Made by a program: the position numbers and the translations under genes
In this document: positions 38,638 through 50,215 of the stretch, piece after piece
How positions within the stretch are numbered: the stretch's first letter is position 1
Layout of the letters: each line of letters begins with the position of its first letter
DNA from: Eulemur rufifrons
Lineage: Eukaryota > Chordata > Mammalia > Primates > Lemuridae
Length of the DNA: 64,000 nt
Direction of reading: 5' to 3'
Assembly: GCF_041146395.1 (NCBI RefSeq)
Contig: NC_090999.1
Span: forward strand, 66,097,001-66,161,000
The notes under the pieces: generated by a model
What the model saw: only the letters and a program-made list of their open reading frames with translations
The model's database searches: none
Told to the model about the DNA's origin: nothing

Positions 38638-39892
38638 AGTAACAGTAGAGGACTTCAACATCCCACTCTCAGTACCGGAAAAATCATCCAGACAGAAAAT
38701 CAATAAAGAAATCTTGGAGTTAGACTATACATTAGACCAAAGGACCTGATTGACATGTACATAACATTTCACCTAACCACCACAGAATACACATTCTTTT
38801 CATCAGCACATGTAACATGGAAGACCCAAGTAAATAAAATCACAAATAAAAATGGAGACATAACTGAGATAGCAGAAATGCAAACAATCATTAGAGGCTA
38901 TTATGACTAACCATACAGCAACAAATTGAAAAGCCTAGAAGAAATGGAAAAATTCCTGGGCACAACCTACCAAGACTGAACTATGAAGAAATAGAAAACC
39001 TCAATAAACCAATAGTGAGTGTCAAGACTGAAGCCGTAATAAAATCTCCCATCAAAGAAAAGCCCAGGATCTGATGCCTTCACTGCTGAATTCTACCAAA
39101 CATTTAAAGAAGAATTAATACCAATTCTACTCAAACTCTTTAAAAAAAAAAACTGAAGAGGAGGGAATTCTTCCAAATTTATTCCATGAGGCCAGCATTA
39201 CCTTGATACCAAAATCAGACAAAGTCACAACAAAAAAGAAAACTACAGGCGACTATCCCTGATGAACATAGATGTCAAAGTCATCAACAAATACAAGCAA
39301 ACTGAATTCAAGAACATATTAAAAAGATCATTCACCATGACTGAGTGGGATTCATTGATGGATGAATGTGGTATATATACACAATGGAATATTGTTCAGA
39401 CATAAAAAAGAATAAAATCCTATCATTTGCAGCAATACGGGTGCAGCTGGAGGACATTATATTAACTGAGATAAACTAAAGCACAGAAAGACAAATGTTG
39501 GGTATCCCACTCATAGTGGGAGCTAAAAAAGTGGATCTCATGAAGATAGAAGAGTAGATTGGTGGTTACCAAAGGCCAGGAAGTGTTGGGGTGGGGATGA
39601 AGAGAGGTTTATTAATGGGTACAATATACAGTTTGATAGAAGAAATAAAACCTGTGTTTGATAGATAAATAGGGTGACTATAGTTTACAATAATCTATTG
39701 TATATTTCAATATAGCTAGAAGAGAATAATTTAAATGTTTCCAGTACAAAGAAAAGACAAATATTTAGGGTTGGATATTCCAAGTACACTGATTTGGTCT
39801 TTACAAATTATACATATGTATTGAATTATCTATCACACCTACTCTGAAAATATGTATATCTATTATATATCAATAACATAAGTAAAGAGAAC
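38638..39892 (+). mobile_element. L1 fossil, endonuclease end to 3' UTR with deletions
   Basis: Begins inside the ORF2 endonuclease region (GTAGAGGACTTCAACATCCC at 38646, CATCCAGACAGAAAATCAAT). Continues with AAGACTGAACTATGAAGAAA, AAAGAAAAGCCCAGGATCTG, ATTCTACCAAACATTTAAAG, CATTACCTTGATACCAAAAT, CCATGACTGAGTGGGATTCA (39350). It then jumps to the distal part at about 39358 (GTGGTATATATACACAATGG) and the 3' UTR (GGTTACCAAAGGCCAGGAAG, ACTATAGTTTACAATAATCT), ending TATCAATAACATAAG. At least two internal deletions (near 38840 and 39355). All frames broken. Confidence 0.92.
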
Positions 39893-41249
39893 AACTTTCT
39901 CCTAAAACAAAGAGGAGGTTTTTACAGTACTCAAATGATTTAATGTGTAATATATATGAACAAATTCAAGGAAAAAAATGCACTGTGCTTTTGGACTTTG
40001 GATAACTGATATAAATCTTTAGATAAGATGAAACATTTTATGCCAATTATTCATTCCTCAAAAGGCAGCTTTAATGCTAAAAGAAAGAACAAACCTAGAG
40101 AACTTTTCTTGCTGGAATTTGTTTTCTAAATGAGGATACTGTTCTAGAGTTGATACAACATTGATAAATGTGATATAAATAAAATGAGCTATTGTTTAAG
40201 AGGACTTTTCTGTTACCGGAATTGAAAGCTGCCAGGCTGTTCTGGGAAATGCCATCATGGAACTTCAGAGAAGGCCTCCACGGTTAGGTGAGTGGGATAA
40301 GCTCATTAACCTGAGAGATTGGAACACCTGGGGCTTTGCTCAGGCCCTCGTGGGCAGTGTGACAACCAAAGAAAAAAAATCTGGAGAATAGTAGAAATCA
40401 CCGAAATATAATTTCGGCAAGATTGTTGGCTATGTCTCATTTTTTTTTTATTCTAAGCAAATACACAGTGTATATATGGCCTGTCAGTGAGTGACAAAGA
40501 TATATAAAAAGTATTGGCTCTCCTTATTGAAGAAAAAATGTTTTAGTTGGTCACATATTGCTGACTGAACCTTTTTACACTTTGGGGCATCATAGGATTT
40601 AAACTGATCCCAAGCCTTTTGAAATTGCTTGCTTAGATATTTTTCTACACAGAGAGTATCTTTATGAAAATATCTAATTCAGGGGACAGTTTTCTTAAAG
40701 CTAGAATTCCTTTAAACACTCTACTTCACCAGTCAATAGTGAACACGATGTAGATTTCTCTTCACTCATCAATTCTTCTAGTTCAAGTACCTCCTGGCTT
40801 GGCCTTAGCAGTAAGTGCATCGGTGAGGGACCGACAGGGCACTCATCCTTGACCATCTACCATCGCATCTCCGTGCCTGTCATTCCTTTGAGTTTTGAAG
40901 GCTTTGGAGTTTTGGAGCTTCCTTCTTAAAAATGTGTTTAAACTTGGGAGAGGACACACCTGAAATTTTTATCCTTTGACGTCTTAGCAAGAACTTGCTA
41001 AGAATAGATACTGCATAGGAGAGAGATGGGAGGGATGTTGTGAGAAAAATGAGTTAGAGCCCCAGTTTTACCATTCAGTCTTGATTCTGTCTAAAAAATT
41101 TACCAAAACCATCACTAGTGAAAGGTCTCCATATATTTACTTCTTATCCTAGGAGCAGCACAAATTGGAGGATAAAATATATTTTGGAAGAGACTTTAAG
41201 AAATGTGTTCATGCCACTACTAAACGTATCCTTGTGCCCCAAACAGATT
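39893..41249. other. unassigned non-coding stretch
   Basis: No repeat family or gene recognised over about 1.36 kb. Only scattered short open frames. Confidence 0.5.
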
Positions 41250-41268
41250 TGTGTGTGTGTGTGTGTGT
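41250..41268. repeat. short GT repeat
   Basis: TTGTGTGTGTGTGTGTGTGTC. It makes two overlapping frames look cysteine/valine-rich; these are artefacts. Confidence 0.9.
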
Positions 41269-41902
41269 CCCTTTTCACCCATTACCTCCTAGGGATGATG
41301 GGTGCAACAATGAGAAGAGAGGAAGGAAGCTGATTAATCTTATCTATTTGCCACTGGCCTATGATTATATACTTCTTTGGTCTTTTCTAACTGCTGTGTT
41401 CCTCCCTCTGCCCCTAAACAGCTCACGTTTCAAGAATATTTAAAAGAATTCCTCCACTGTCTTTTCCATTCTGTAGTGGAAATCCCTGGCTATATCTTCT
41501 GGAGAAACTTGATAAAAACAATAAACAGGAAAGAAGAATGCACAGAAAAGATCACCGATAGACCTCCTTAAGCTCCAGATCTGCTCGCCCATGACTCCTT
41601 TTCTCCTTGTCATCCAGGAATGCCTGAATTATGCCTTCGTGGACAGTGAACCATTGGTGCTTGGAGGAGGGGGAGATGAGGGTCTGTTTGACATTTATTG
41701 AAGTTAGTCAATTAACACCTTGAAGTGGTAGCAGATGCTATTCCCTGGAAGACATATTGACCTTTGATTTTTTAAATAAACCAGGCTTTAAAGTTTCAGA
41801 TAATTGTGTCTGAGATAATTCACAGCTGGTCTGGGGCCCTTGTAAGTTTCTTTGACAGTATGCCATATTTTAACTCATCCCCAGATGTACAAGTCTATTC
41901 AC
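41269..41902. other. unassigned non-coding stretch
   Basis: No repeat or gene recognised; open frames of 64-92 codons overlap and have no domain. Confidence 0.5.
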
Positions 41903-41917
41903 TGACTCAATGAGTCA
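41903..41917. promoter_or_regulatory. paired AP-1-like sites as a 15-bp palindrome
   Basis: TGACTCA (41903-41909), one A, then TGAGTCA (41911-41917). Each half is the exact consensus bound by FOS/JUN bZIP dimers, in opposite orientation with one base between. The site is visible; use in vivo is inference. Confidence 0.5.
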
Positions 41918-43044
41918 CTACTTGCCTTTAAAGTTTCATTAAAGGCAGAGACATTACTAAAGAAGAGCTTGTATTAGTCACACTTTGATCCAGGTTCAGT
42001 TAGACGTTTGAGGCAAGAATTGGTAATATAACCAATGATGTCAAAAGAGAGAGGCTAATGCGTTTATGTATTCTTCACTGTTCAGGTCCAGCAAATATTG
42101 AAAAATGTGAAGGAGCCATTGGAATGGCATCTGGTTGGCCAGTGTGACGTGCTACAGAGGGGATGGATGTTAAGTTATTGAAGGCAATATGATAGTTTGT
42201 TTGAGAGTTCATGTTTGCCCTGTCTCCTCCTTCTTCCCCTGTCCTTACCTCTACTATGCCTACTCTCGCCTCTTCCCTGTAAATATTACATCTGCTCAAG
42301 ACACAGGGTTTATTTTGAAGGACACAGGTAATTCAAAAGCCATTCCTGTTCCGATATTACTTACCTCATTTACATAGCTCAGCAATGATGAAATACTAGC
42401 ATGGCAGAATCTAAAACAGTTTGGCCCAGCTTATTAAGTTGTTATGATGCACATTACAGGCTCATTTGCTGTAATTAATTAGTAGAGAGAGGATAGAGCC
42501 TCAGCCTTAATTACTTCTATCTAACAAATGTTTTCGAGGAGATTTCATTTATTAAGAAGAGCACAACTGAGAAGAGCACGTGTGCTAAAAGCTCTTTTTC
42601 TTCTCTCCTCACTTTACATTCTTTTCCAAAACTATTACTTAAAATAAAATTTTAAAGCTCTAAATAGAAGCAAGCATTGTGCTCCTTTGCCAGTGGTCTT
42701 CTTTGCTAAACTGACATTTCCTAAACCATCATGTTTACGTGCAGTATGTTTTTCTCCCAGTGGTAGCTGGTAAATCCGTGTGCTTTAATGCTTTCAAATC
42801 CTTAGAGTATTTCCAGGGATAGGCTTGGGAGGAACGACGAAGCCCAATTTTCTCCCTCTCTTTGTCCAGGTACCAGAGCAGGATCAAATGACAAGTATAA
42901 TTTTTCAGAATCAACATGGCAATATAAAAACCGATAGTAAAAATGTACAATATGTTGATATCTGTCCTCTGAACTAGCGTTATTATTTTGTGTGGATATC
43001 CATATTTTACATGTCAACATATAAAGAATAATATTTCTTTAAAA
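41918..43044. promoter_or_regulatory. repeat-free stretch, candidate conserved enhancer
   Basis: No repeat recognised. The part at about 42445-42600 has features often seen in conserved developmental enhancers: CATTTGCTGTAATTAATTAG, CCTTAATTACTTC and CATTTATTAAGAAGAGCAC, i.e. several homeodomain-type TAATTA words close together. No conservation data are available, so this is a candidate only. Confidence 0.3.
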
Positions 43045-43265
43045 TTATCTGGCTCTTAATGGTTTTCAAAGTGGCTTTTTACATATTTTATTCCATATGA
43101 TCATTCTCCAAACACTGAAGCAGGCTGGGGAAAATGTTACCACCTTCCATTTACAAGTAAAGGAACTAGGATTGAAAGATGTTAAGGGACTTGTCCTAGA
43201 ACACACGACTGCCTTTAGCAGAGACCAGAAACAAGCCTGGCCTCACAGTGGTCAGCTGGTGCATA
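43045..43265 (-). repeat. MIR SINE
   Basis: Reverse-complement MIR: ATTCCATATGATCATTCTCC, CCTTCCATTTACAAGTAAAG, GATGTTAAGGGACTTGTCC and a degenerate 5' end. Diverged. Confidence 0.65.
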
Positions 43266-43289
43266 TCCTTCTAGACTACTGTTGCTGAA

Positions 43290-44170
43290 TATTTTCAACA
43301 TACAGAGAATAAATATAACACGTACATATCCACCTCCCTAGATTTAACAAATGTTAGTCTTCTATTTATTTGTTTCAGGTTATTTTTGTTGGGGGTTTAT
43401 AGCAAAGTATTATGAATGCATCTAATACTATCTGTCCTCCATCTCTTTCCCATCCCTCCTCCCCATACTCTCCTGAATTTTGTTGATAGCATTTTCATGA
43501 AGGTTTTCATACTTTTCCTCTTATGTATATGTCCATGAACAGATACAGCATTATTTTGTGCTTTAATATTTTACATACATGGAATCATATGTACCATTTT
43601 TTCCACCTTAGGTTGGTCCTGTCTCTTTAGTAAGATTATCCTTGTATATCTAGTTCATTCATTTTAATAGCTGCATGGTATTCTAGTGTATGAATCAACC
43701 ACCTTTTTATTCACCCATTCCTTATTTATGAACAGTTAGATTATTTTTCATATCCCCTTTTTCAAAACAGTGTAATAAAAACACCTTGTACAGTTCTCCT
43801 TAGCCACAAGTACAAGAATATCTCTAGACCTGAAGGATATACCTAGAATTGTAATTAATGTGCTATGCACATTTTCAGTTTTTCTGGGTACTAGCATATT
43901 GCTCTCCAAAGCAATTATACCAATTTGTTCTTTCATAAGCAATATATAAATTCCCTTTCCCCATGTTCTCTCCAGCAATTGGTGTTATCAGCTTTTACAT
44001 TGTTTTTCAATACCAACTGAAATTCAATTGGTATGTTATGATTTCGCCTTGTTTTAATTTGATCACTAATGAGTTTGCCTATCTTTTCTTATGCTTATTG
44101 GTCACTGAGATCTCATCTTCTGCAAATTACTTACTTTTATGATTTGCTTGCTTTGTTTTTTCTATTGAAC
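43290..44170 (-). mobile_element. old L1 (L1M-type) 3' part
   Basis: Read in reverse: TACATGGAATCATATGTACC, TTTTAATAGCTGCATGGTAT, TTTATTCACCCATTCCTTAT, GGATATACCTAGAATTG, TACTAGCATATTGCTCTCCA, CCATGTTCTCTCCAGCAATT and TAATTTGATCACTAATGAG keep the L1 order. The endpoints are approximate. No frame survives. Confidence 0.75.
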
Positions 44171-44909
44171 TTTCAAATATTTTTCTTACTCTGTCTAGCC
44201 TGATATCTGTAAGATGGGAGATTGCGGGTCTCATTCCTAAGCTGAAGGCTTCCTGCGCTGCAGAACATCAGTGTCTCTGCCCAACTATAGAGTGGTATAG
44301 CAGTGAGAACGTAATTTGGAAGAAGCTGATATGTGTCCTCAGGAGTTTCACAGCTTCTTCCTGTTGGGGAGGTGGGCAGGAGAGACCCATAAGACCCTGG
44401 TGAGGAGGTAAGTGAGTAAGCGGGAGGGGCCGATGCTTTGGAAGCCCAAGGGTCCACGAGCTTCCTGTGGGCCAAGTGAAGGCAACCAGGCTTGAACTGC
44501 CTTCAAGGAACCTCCTCCAGGAGCTTCCTCCTAAGTAAGGGGATCTCAGCAGTAAGAGTGTTTGGGTGTACTTCTTGGGTCAAGACCTGGGGTTAGAAGA
44601 GGTCAGCTAGAAAGTGCACTGTCGCAGTATGGAGGCTCAAAGATGGGGGACTGGCACACAAATGTACTTTTGAGTGCCTGACACCCAGAGGACTCCCCCA
44701 GCCTGATTTCAGCAGGGTCCGCTGGAGATGTTCTCAGTCATACCAAGTTTGCTATGCAAATAACCATTTTGTAAACACTCTTGGAGGAAGTACTCCAATA
44801 AGAAGGAAAATAAATCTCAGAGGTGCAGCCAAAGATATGGAAAATAAGGATGACTAAATAAACATTCTCAAGTTTATTTGCCTAAAAAATATTCAAGGGC
44901 CAAAGGCAG

Positions 44910-44913
<4 letters not shown>
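44171..44913. other. unassigned, moderately GC-rich stretch
   Basis: GC-richer than its surroundings. A 100-codon minus frame (44173-44475) has no domain. No repeat family named. Confidence 0.45.

Positions 44914-44945
<32 letters not shown>
44914..44945. repeat. (TG)n microsatellite
   Basis: About 15 uninterrupted TG units, likely length-variable. Confidence 0.95.
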
Positions 44946-44948
<3 letters not shown>

Positions 44949-45384
44949 GAGGGGAAAGCTGTTAACAATCTGGAACTGAAATTCTAGATAATATCAGCAT
45001 GGGGAAGAAAGGGGAAGAGACTAAAGGGATGTAAGTATGTGCTAAAAATATAGCCTCAGAATATACAACACATTATGGTTAAGGTTTTTTTTCCACCAGA
45101 AGTATAAGGATGATTCAACATTAGAAAATCTAAATGGATTCCAATATATTTGTAGTCTTAAAAAAATCACATGTTCAATAGATGTAGGACAATGACTTGA
45201 TAATAGCAACCAGCTGGTGGTGGTGAGTGGGGTGGTGGTGGGCAGGTAATGTAATAAGTGAACCACTCCTCCTTCTCTGACGATGTCCACCTTCCTCCTG
45301 TAGACAGCTCTACCTTGAGTGGAGGGTGGGGAATCTTAACTTTGGATGAAAATAGAGATTTTTTTTTTCTGTTTGTTTTGTTTT
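44946..45384. other. unassigned non-coding stretch
   Basis: Contains a GGTGGTGG-rich patch at 45215-45245. No repeat or gene recognised. Confidence 0.5.
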
Positions 45385-45800
45385 GTATTAGGTTGGGTTC
45401 TCTAGAAGCTGAGCCTAAGAATGGGATTCAGGGACAAACAAATTTTCAAGGAATGCACTTCAGAAAAGGTTAGTGAGGTTAAGGATAAGAAGATTTCAGG
45501 AGAAGTCTAGCCTTGGCCTCATCTATGGGGGTGAGGGCTGTGACGTAAGTTGCACAGAAGAACTGTTCCCCTTGGAGCCATGGGCTGAACTTTTGTACGT
45601 TCATAGTCAGTTGATGTGTGGGGTGGGGGTGGGGGTGGTTAAGACCTCCCAGGCAAGATGGCACCGTCAGCCAAGGGCAATTCCAAGAGATACCTCTGGA
45701 AGCCGTGTGTAGACAACCTTCACAGCAGCTGAGAGATGATGGATGTGCCCACCTGGTACTTAAATGGGATGAAGGTGGAGTAGAGAACACCAGAGTTTCT
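45385..45800. repeat. probable ancient interspersed repeat, family unknown
   Basis: GGTTGGGTTCTCTAGAAGCT at 45391 followed by GATTCAGGGACAAACAAATT, GAGGGCTGTGACGTAAGTTG, CCCCTTGGAGCCATGGGCTG and CAAGGGCAATTCCAAGAG recalls an old dispersed mammalian repeat. Overlapping open frames on both strands (79 and 103 codons) are not taken as genes. Confidence 0.35.
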
Positions 45801-46048
45801 ACCTCATTAATTCATGGATCGAGCGGGAATTTCTAATATCTGAATCAAGATTATATTTTACAACTTAAAGTGATTACAGGATTTTCTGTATCCTAATTGT
45901 GCTCAGAAAAAGCATGGGATTGCCTGTGTCCATCCAGGGCAGAGGAAGATGTCCCCTGACTCAAAAGGACAGAAGAAAATAGTGAACAAAAATAAAGTGC
46001 CTTTTTATGATTACACCTGAGTCCTGCATGCTCAATATGCCACTTTAT

Positions 46049-46075
46049 ACACACACACACACACACACACACACA
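46049..46075. repeat. (AC)n microsatellite
   Basis: About 13 AC units, followed by more CA-rich sequence to about 46140. Confidence 0.95.
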
Positions 46076-46338
46076 TGCATATACACACATATTTTATCCT
46101 ATTTCACATCATATACATGTGTACACACATAACATATATACATATTTCATCTACTGTTTCATATTATACCCCATAGCTTAGGAAAAAAATGTTATATACT
46201 TATAGTGACCTTTTAAGTAGCCACTGTTAACACCATTATTGTATACACATTAAAATCTACACATTTGCTATATCAAAAACATAGATGGTACTCATGTTTT
46301 CTTGTCAGCATTCTACTTCTTTGAATTAGAAGTAAAAG

Positions 46339-46608
46339 TTGAAAAGAGGGCATTTCTTTTTCTGCCAAAGATCTGGAAACACTTTGTCTCTCGAGTGGAC
46401 TTGTAGCCAAATGAGGGTCTCCGTAGGAATGGAGGAAACCACACATGCTGCTCCAGGAGCCCTGTTTGCCAGGTCACATTGCTTTACTTTGGATTGCTAC
46501 CACTGGATCGAGGGGCCATCCAAAGACCTGAGACCCATCGTGGTGCTGCAGATTGCTGAGCATTGCCAGGGAAATGTGTCCTCTTATGTCTTTGCCAGGT
46601 AAGGATCT
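46339..46608 (+). other. open segment ending at a splice-donor-like site
   Basis: An 87-codon frame (46339-46602) ends exactly at TTTGCCAGGTAAGG, a strong donor match. TTTTTCTGCCAAAG at about 46357-46370 could be an acceptor. The segment is GC-richer than its surroundings and not an identified repeat. No protein family is recognised (PSKDLRPIVVLQIAEHCQG is the most protein-like part). It might be a cryptic or lncRNA exon. Confidence 0.2.
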
Positions 46609-47784
46609 GAATATGAGATGTTTGCATCCCTAAATGCCTCACATTTTGTGCCAAACCAGGACTTCACTGCAAGAAAAAATCCCCTTGCCAATTTTCCTTT
46701 ATTGAAAAGATACTCCTTTCCATACCCAAGAATAACATTATGGAAAAGGATAACCATTCAGCTATGTTTGACCATGGTCCTAAGGAATTCAGCAGGATCC
46801 CACAGAATTCCAAACAACATATTTTTTTATTTCACAAGCAAAGGATGCAGGCTACATTAATGGACATGATAAGAATAAAAAATACTTAATTCTCTAGAAG
46901 CATTTACAATGTCACTAGAGTGCCAAGTGTCAATCTTAAGAGAGTTGTACACCACAGCTGTATGCGGTATATTTGCATTATATTTTGAGTAATAATAAAA
47001 TATGCTTCTTTGGAAGTTGTGAAAGCTGAGCTGACCATTAAGAATTTGGAATTTTATTTTTCTGTATGGAAGGATGTTTAGCACGTGGTTTCTCACCCAG
47101 CATTTAGGAGCTCATCCAAGCTCAGTGGTCCTAGACACAGTCAATATCCTCTTCTTTTAGCGTTCAGATAGCCCCACTAGCATTCAGGATCTCCAGGCAC
47201 ACACTGCACCATTGTTTTAAAGCACATCTTTTAGTGCCAGACAACAGGCAAACACTAATGAGGTTCCAGGTAGAGGCATGTTTATTTGTTTTCTGTGGTT
47301 CAGAAACCATTTCCGTTTGCTTGAATAAGACACTGTCTAAAAGCAATTTCCTTTCTCTTCCCATGGCTTCTTGAAACAGTAAATTATTAAAATCATCAGG
47401 CCTACTGCTACCATAATGAATGAGAGGTGATCTCATATTGGAGACACTAAGCAGAGGAAAAGATTTATAAAATTAACATAAATCCATTCTATGGGACTCA
47501 AGGTTGTGGTTTTTGTTGCTGTTTGGTAGCTCCTCCCTCCGTGCCCTCAGCTCCCCCCCTCCACTCTTAGATTCCAATGTTGCATAATAAAGATGATTCA
47601 TTTTAGGTTAAAGTTTGGCCTTATAGGCTAAATCACTGCTCAGGAGAAGTCATGAGTAAGAAGAGAACAATGAAATGACTAACAATGAAGTAGAATTCAT
47701 AAACACAACTGAATGAAGTTGCTTGAAAAGAAAACTTTGTTTATAGATGGCACGCTGTGTACAGAGAGAGCCAGTGTACCCAGA
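46609..47784. other. unassigned non-coding stretch
   Basis: No repeat family or gene recognised. Confidence 0.5.
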
Positions 47785-48000
47785 CTGGAGTACTAATCAG
47801 AAAATCTGGATTCCTGCCCCTAATCTGACACCTATGTGACTGTGGGCAAGACCTATAACTGCATTATGCCTCAGTTTCCACTTCTGTAAAATAGTGAAAT
47901 TAGTTATCCACATTGCCCTTTCCAAAGAATTATCAAGTATCAAATGAGACAATCTATGCAAAAATACTTCATGAACTGCAAAGCACTTCACTCATAGAAG
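47785..48000 (+). repeat. MIR SINE, near full length
   Basis: AATCTGGATTCCTGCCCCTA, TATGTGACTGTGGGCAAGAC, TATGCCTCAGTTTCCACTTC, TGTAAAATAGTGAAATTAG, AATGAGACAATCTATGC and GCAAAGCACTTCACTCATAG run in MIR order. Confidence 0.85.
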
Positions 48001-48484
48001 ATACCAGTAGCACAGAGTATGTGTTAATGCTAGAGATCAGATTGTTTTTCTTAACATTTGTCCCTTCCTATGTATTTATACTGCCACTAAGCTCCCATCC
48101 TCTCAATTCCTACTCCTAAACTGGCCTCTGGCATCCAGTTCCATCCTTCAAGATCCCTTCAGCCCCTCTTGTACTTAGAAGCCGTGTGACCCTTCCTAAA
48201 TTACCAATTTCCAGGGAAATTTCTTCTTAAGTCTTATGAACCACTGGAGTCCCGTGTACCATTTTAAAATAATAAAAACAACATGCCCATGGTCAACAAG
48301 CAATGTGGATGCTAATGCAATCCAGAGGTCAGTTTAGACCTGTCTCTTAGGGATCAGGAAATATCAAGAAAAATTGATTCTGACTCCCAATTTCATAACC
48401 CATGATTGGTCAAAATGGTGAGTACATATTTTCTAGTGCAACCTTCCTCGTGATTGCTAGATTCTTCCGTACATTTGCTGTTGT
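48001..48484. other. unassigned non-coding stretch
   Basis: No repeat or gene recognised. Confidence 0.5.
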
Positions 48485-49545
48485 CGTTGTTGCAAATGAC
48501 AGAAATTCAACTTAAAATATCTTAAGTAAAAAAGTAAATATGTTGGCTTATTTAACTGAAAAAATGCACAAGGTAGTATGGTTTGAGGCATGACTAGATC
48601 GAGTGACTCAAATTATCAACAGAATTCTTTTTCTCTGTGCTCTCCTCTGTGTTGTCTTCAGGTTCAGGCAGTCTCTCTCCCTGTGGTGGACATGCTGATG
48701 AAGGCAACCTGAATTAACCAAGATTAATTGGCAGTTAATTACTGCTGTGCGTAACATTAAAAAATGTAAATGGCTTAAACAAGATAGTTTACTTGTCTCT
48801 CACATAGTCTGGTTGTCAACAATTCAGGACTGATAAGACAATTATATCCCGTGAAGTCTTCAGCTACCTATCCTTACAGTTTTCCACCCTGCCTTTCTTG
48901 GAGTGGGAACATTGCTTATGGCCCAAAATGGAACTCCAGCCAGGACATCCGTGTTCCAAGCAGCAGGATGCATGGAGGAAAGTAATGATTAAGGGTAACT
49001 GTCTGTTTAAAAAAAGATCTCTGAAAGCTCTCACGTGACGTTTTCACTTATGTGCCATTGACATGGCCACATGTAGCTTCTAGGAATGTTGGAAAATGTA
49101 GGCTTTTATTCTATATATTCTATTAATGTAAGGCCATTTGCCTAGATAAAACTTCGTTATTGTGACAAAAGGAGAGAACAGATGTTGGTGCAATTAACAT
49201 CCTCTGCCACATAGTCCAATAGACATCCTATTAGCTTTACAATCTCCATGGAAAGAGAGTGTCTTCTCAGATAGGAATGGTAGAAAACTCCTGGCAACAT
49301 TCCAGTAGGCTCAGCTGGTGTCCTATGTCCACTGTTGAACCAATCACTATCAGTGGGGGCATAACTGACCAGGCCTATCACGTGCTCACCTCTGTGGTGG
49401 TGATGAGAGTGGGGCCACACCAGCCACACACAGACCACATGGGATGCTTCCCTCCAGGAGAAAAGCTACGTAGGGGGGTGGTGTCTAATGCCAGACAAAG
49501 GAGGCAGGGATGCTGGGTGGCTATAAAGAACAGATGTCCACCACA
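48485..49545 (-). repeat. ancient repeat (outer), split by a second ancient repeat
   Basis: Left part 48485-48718 (CAAATGACAGAAATTCAACTT, ATGTTGGCTTATTTAACTGA, CTCTGTGTTGTCTTCAGGTT, CTCCCTGTGGTGGACATGC) and right part about 49141-49545 (GAACCAATCACTATCAGTGG, GACCAGGCCTATCACGTG, AACAGATGTCCACCACA) recall two halves of one old mammalian repeat that I cannot name. The middle belongs to another family. Confidence 0.45.
48719..49140 (-). repeat. ancient repeat (inner), nested
   Basis: TTACTGCTGTGCGTAACATT, ATGGCTTAAACAAGATAGTT, GTCTCTCACATAGTCTGG, CCAGCCAGGACATCCGTGTT, ATGTGCCATTGACATGGCCA and GGAATGTTGGAAAATGTAGG are in the order I remember for the repeat also sampled at 1.7-2.1 kb (other strand) and 27.3 kb. 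Family not named. Confidence 0.5.
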
Positions 49546-50089
49546 GCTTCTACGTCTCCACCTTCAGCATGGTAACGTTCTCTTTTATCTGATGTCAACT
49601 GAGAGACAAAATTCAGTTCCTTTGCTGAGTGAAAAAAATCACTCCTGCTACAATTTCTGTATAAAATGGTCAGAGAAACCTCTCACTATATATGTCTAAA
49701 TATGACAAATGCTTTAATATTAACTAGACCTCTATTTCCCCAATGAGATGTGAATGTTATTGCATTGATGCAACAACTCTTCGGAGTTGTGCAGTGCATA
49801 AAGTAAACAACCTTATGAGGCATCTCTGGATGCTGTCATTGGAAATTTTATTCAATCCTCAATCACCCATCAGTATAACACTAGGAAAGGTTTTTATTGT
49901 TCATGATTCTTGTAGGTATATATTCATGATCACTACAACCTAACCACTTATTGTATTTGAAACATTTTTAATTGTCACCTATTGATGACTAACAGTGAAA
50001 TGTAATACTTGTAAATGTGAGGTTATTCTAACCTCAAGAATAATTACTAAATCTGATATTCTTTAAAAAATTGCTAATTTACCAAGTTA
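49546..50089. other. unassigned non-coding stretch
   Basis: No repeat or gene recognised. Confidence 0.5.
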
Positions 50090-50215
50090 GTGATTTTCAA
50101 CCTTGGCCAAACCTTAGAATGACCTGAGGATTCAGAACAAAAAAAGTTGATTACAAGGTCAACCAATTACATCAGGATATCTAGGGATTGGGGACAGGGC
50201 TCCATTTTTTTTCTT
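50090..50215 (+). mobile_element. MER5-type hAT element, degenerate
   Basis: AGTGATTTTCAACCTTGGCC then CCTTAGAATGACCTGAGGAT, and ATCTAGGGATTGGGGACAGG match the left and middle of MER5A. The right end is lost. Confidence 0.6.

Noticed and set aside
38518..38703. 61-codon minus frame read as all transposase
   Set aside because: Only the part up to about 38637 is transposase. The rest is L1 read antisense, because the L1 starts near 38638.
41118..41571. Three overlapping plus frames as a gene
   Set aside because: All short, one spans a GT microsatellite, and none has a recognisable domain.
45893..46090. 65-codon minus frame with Cys/Val runs
   Set aside because: Produced by the (AC)n microsatellite.
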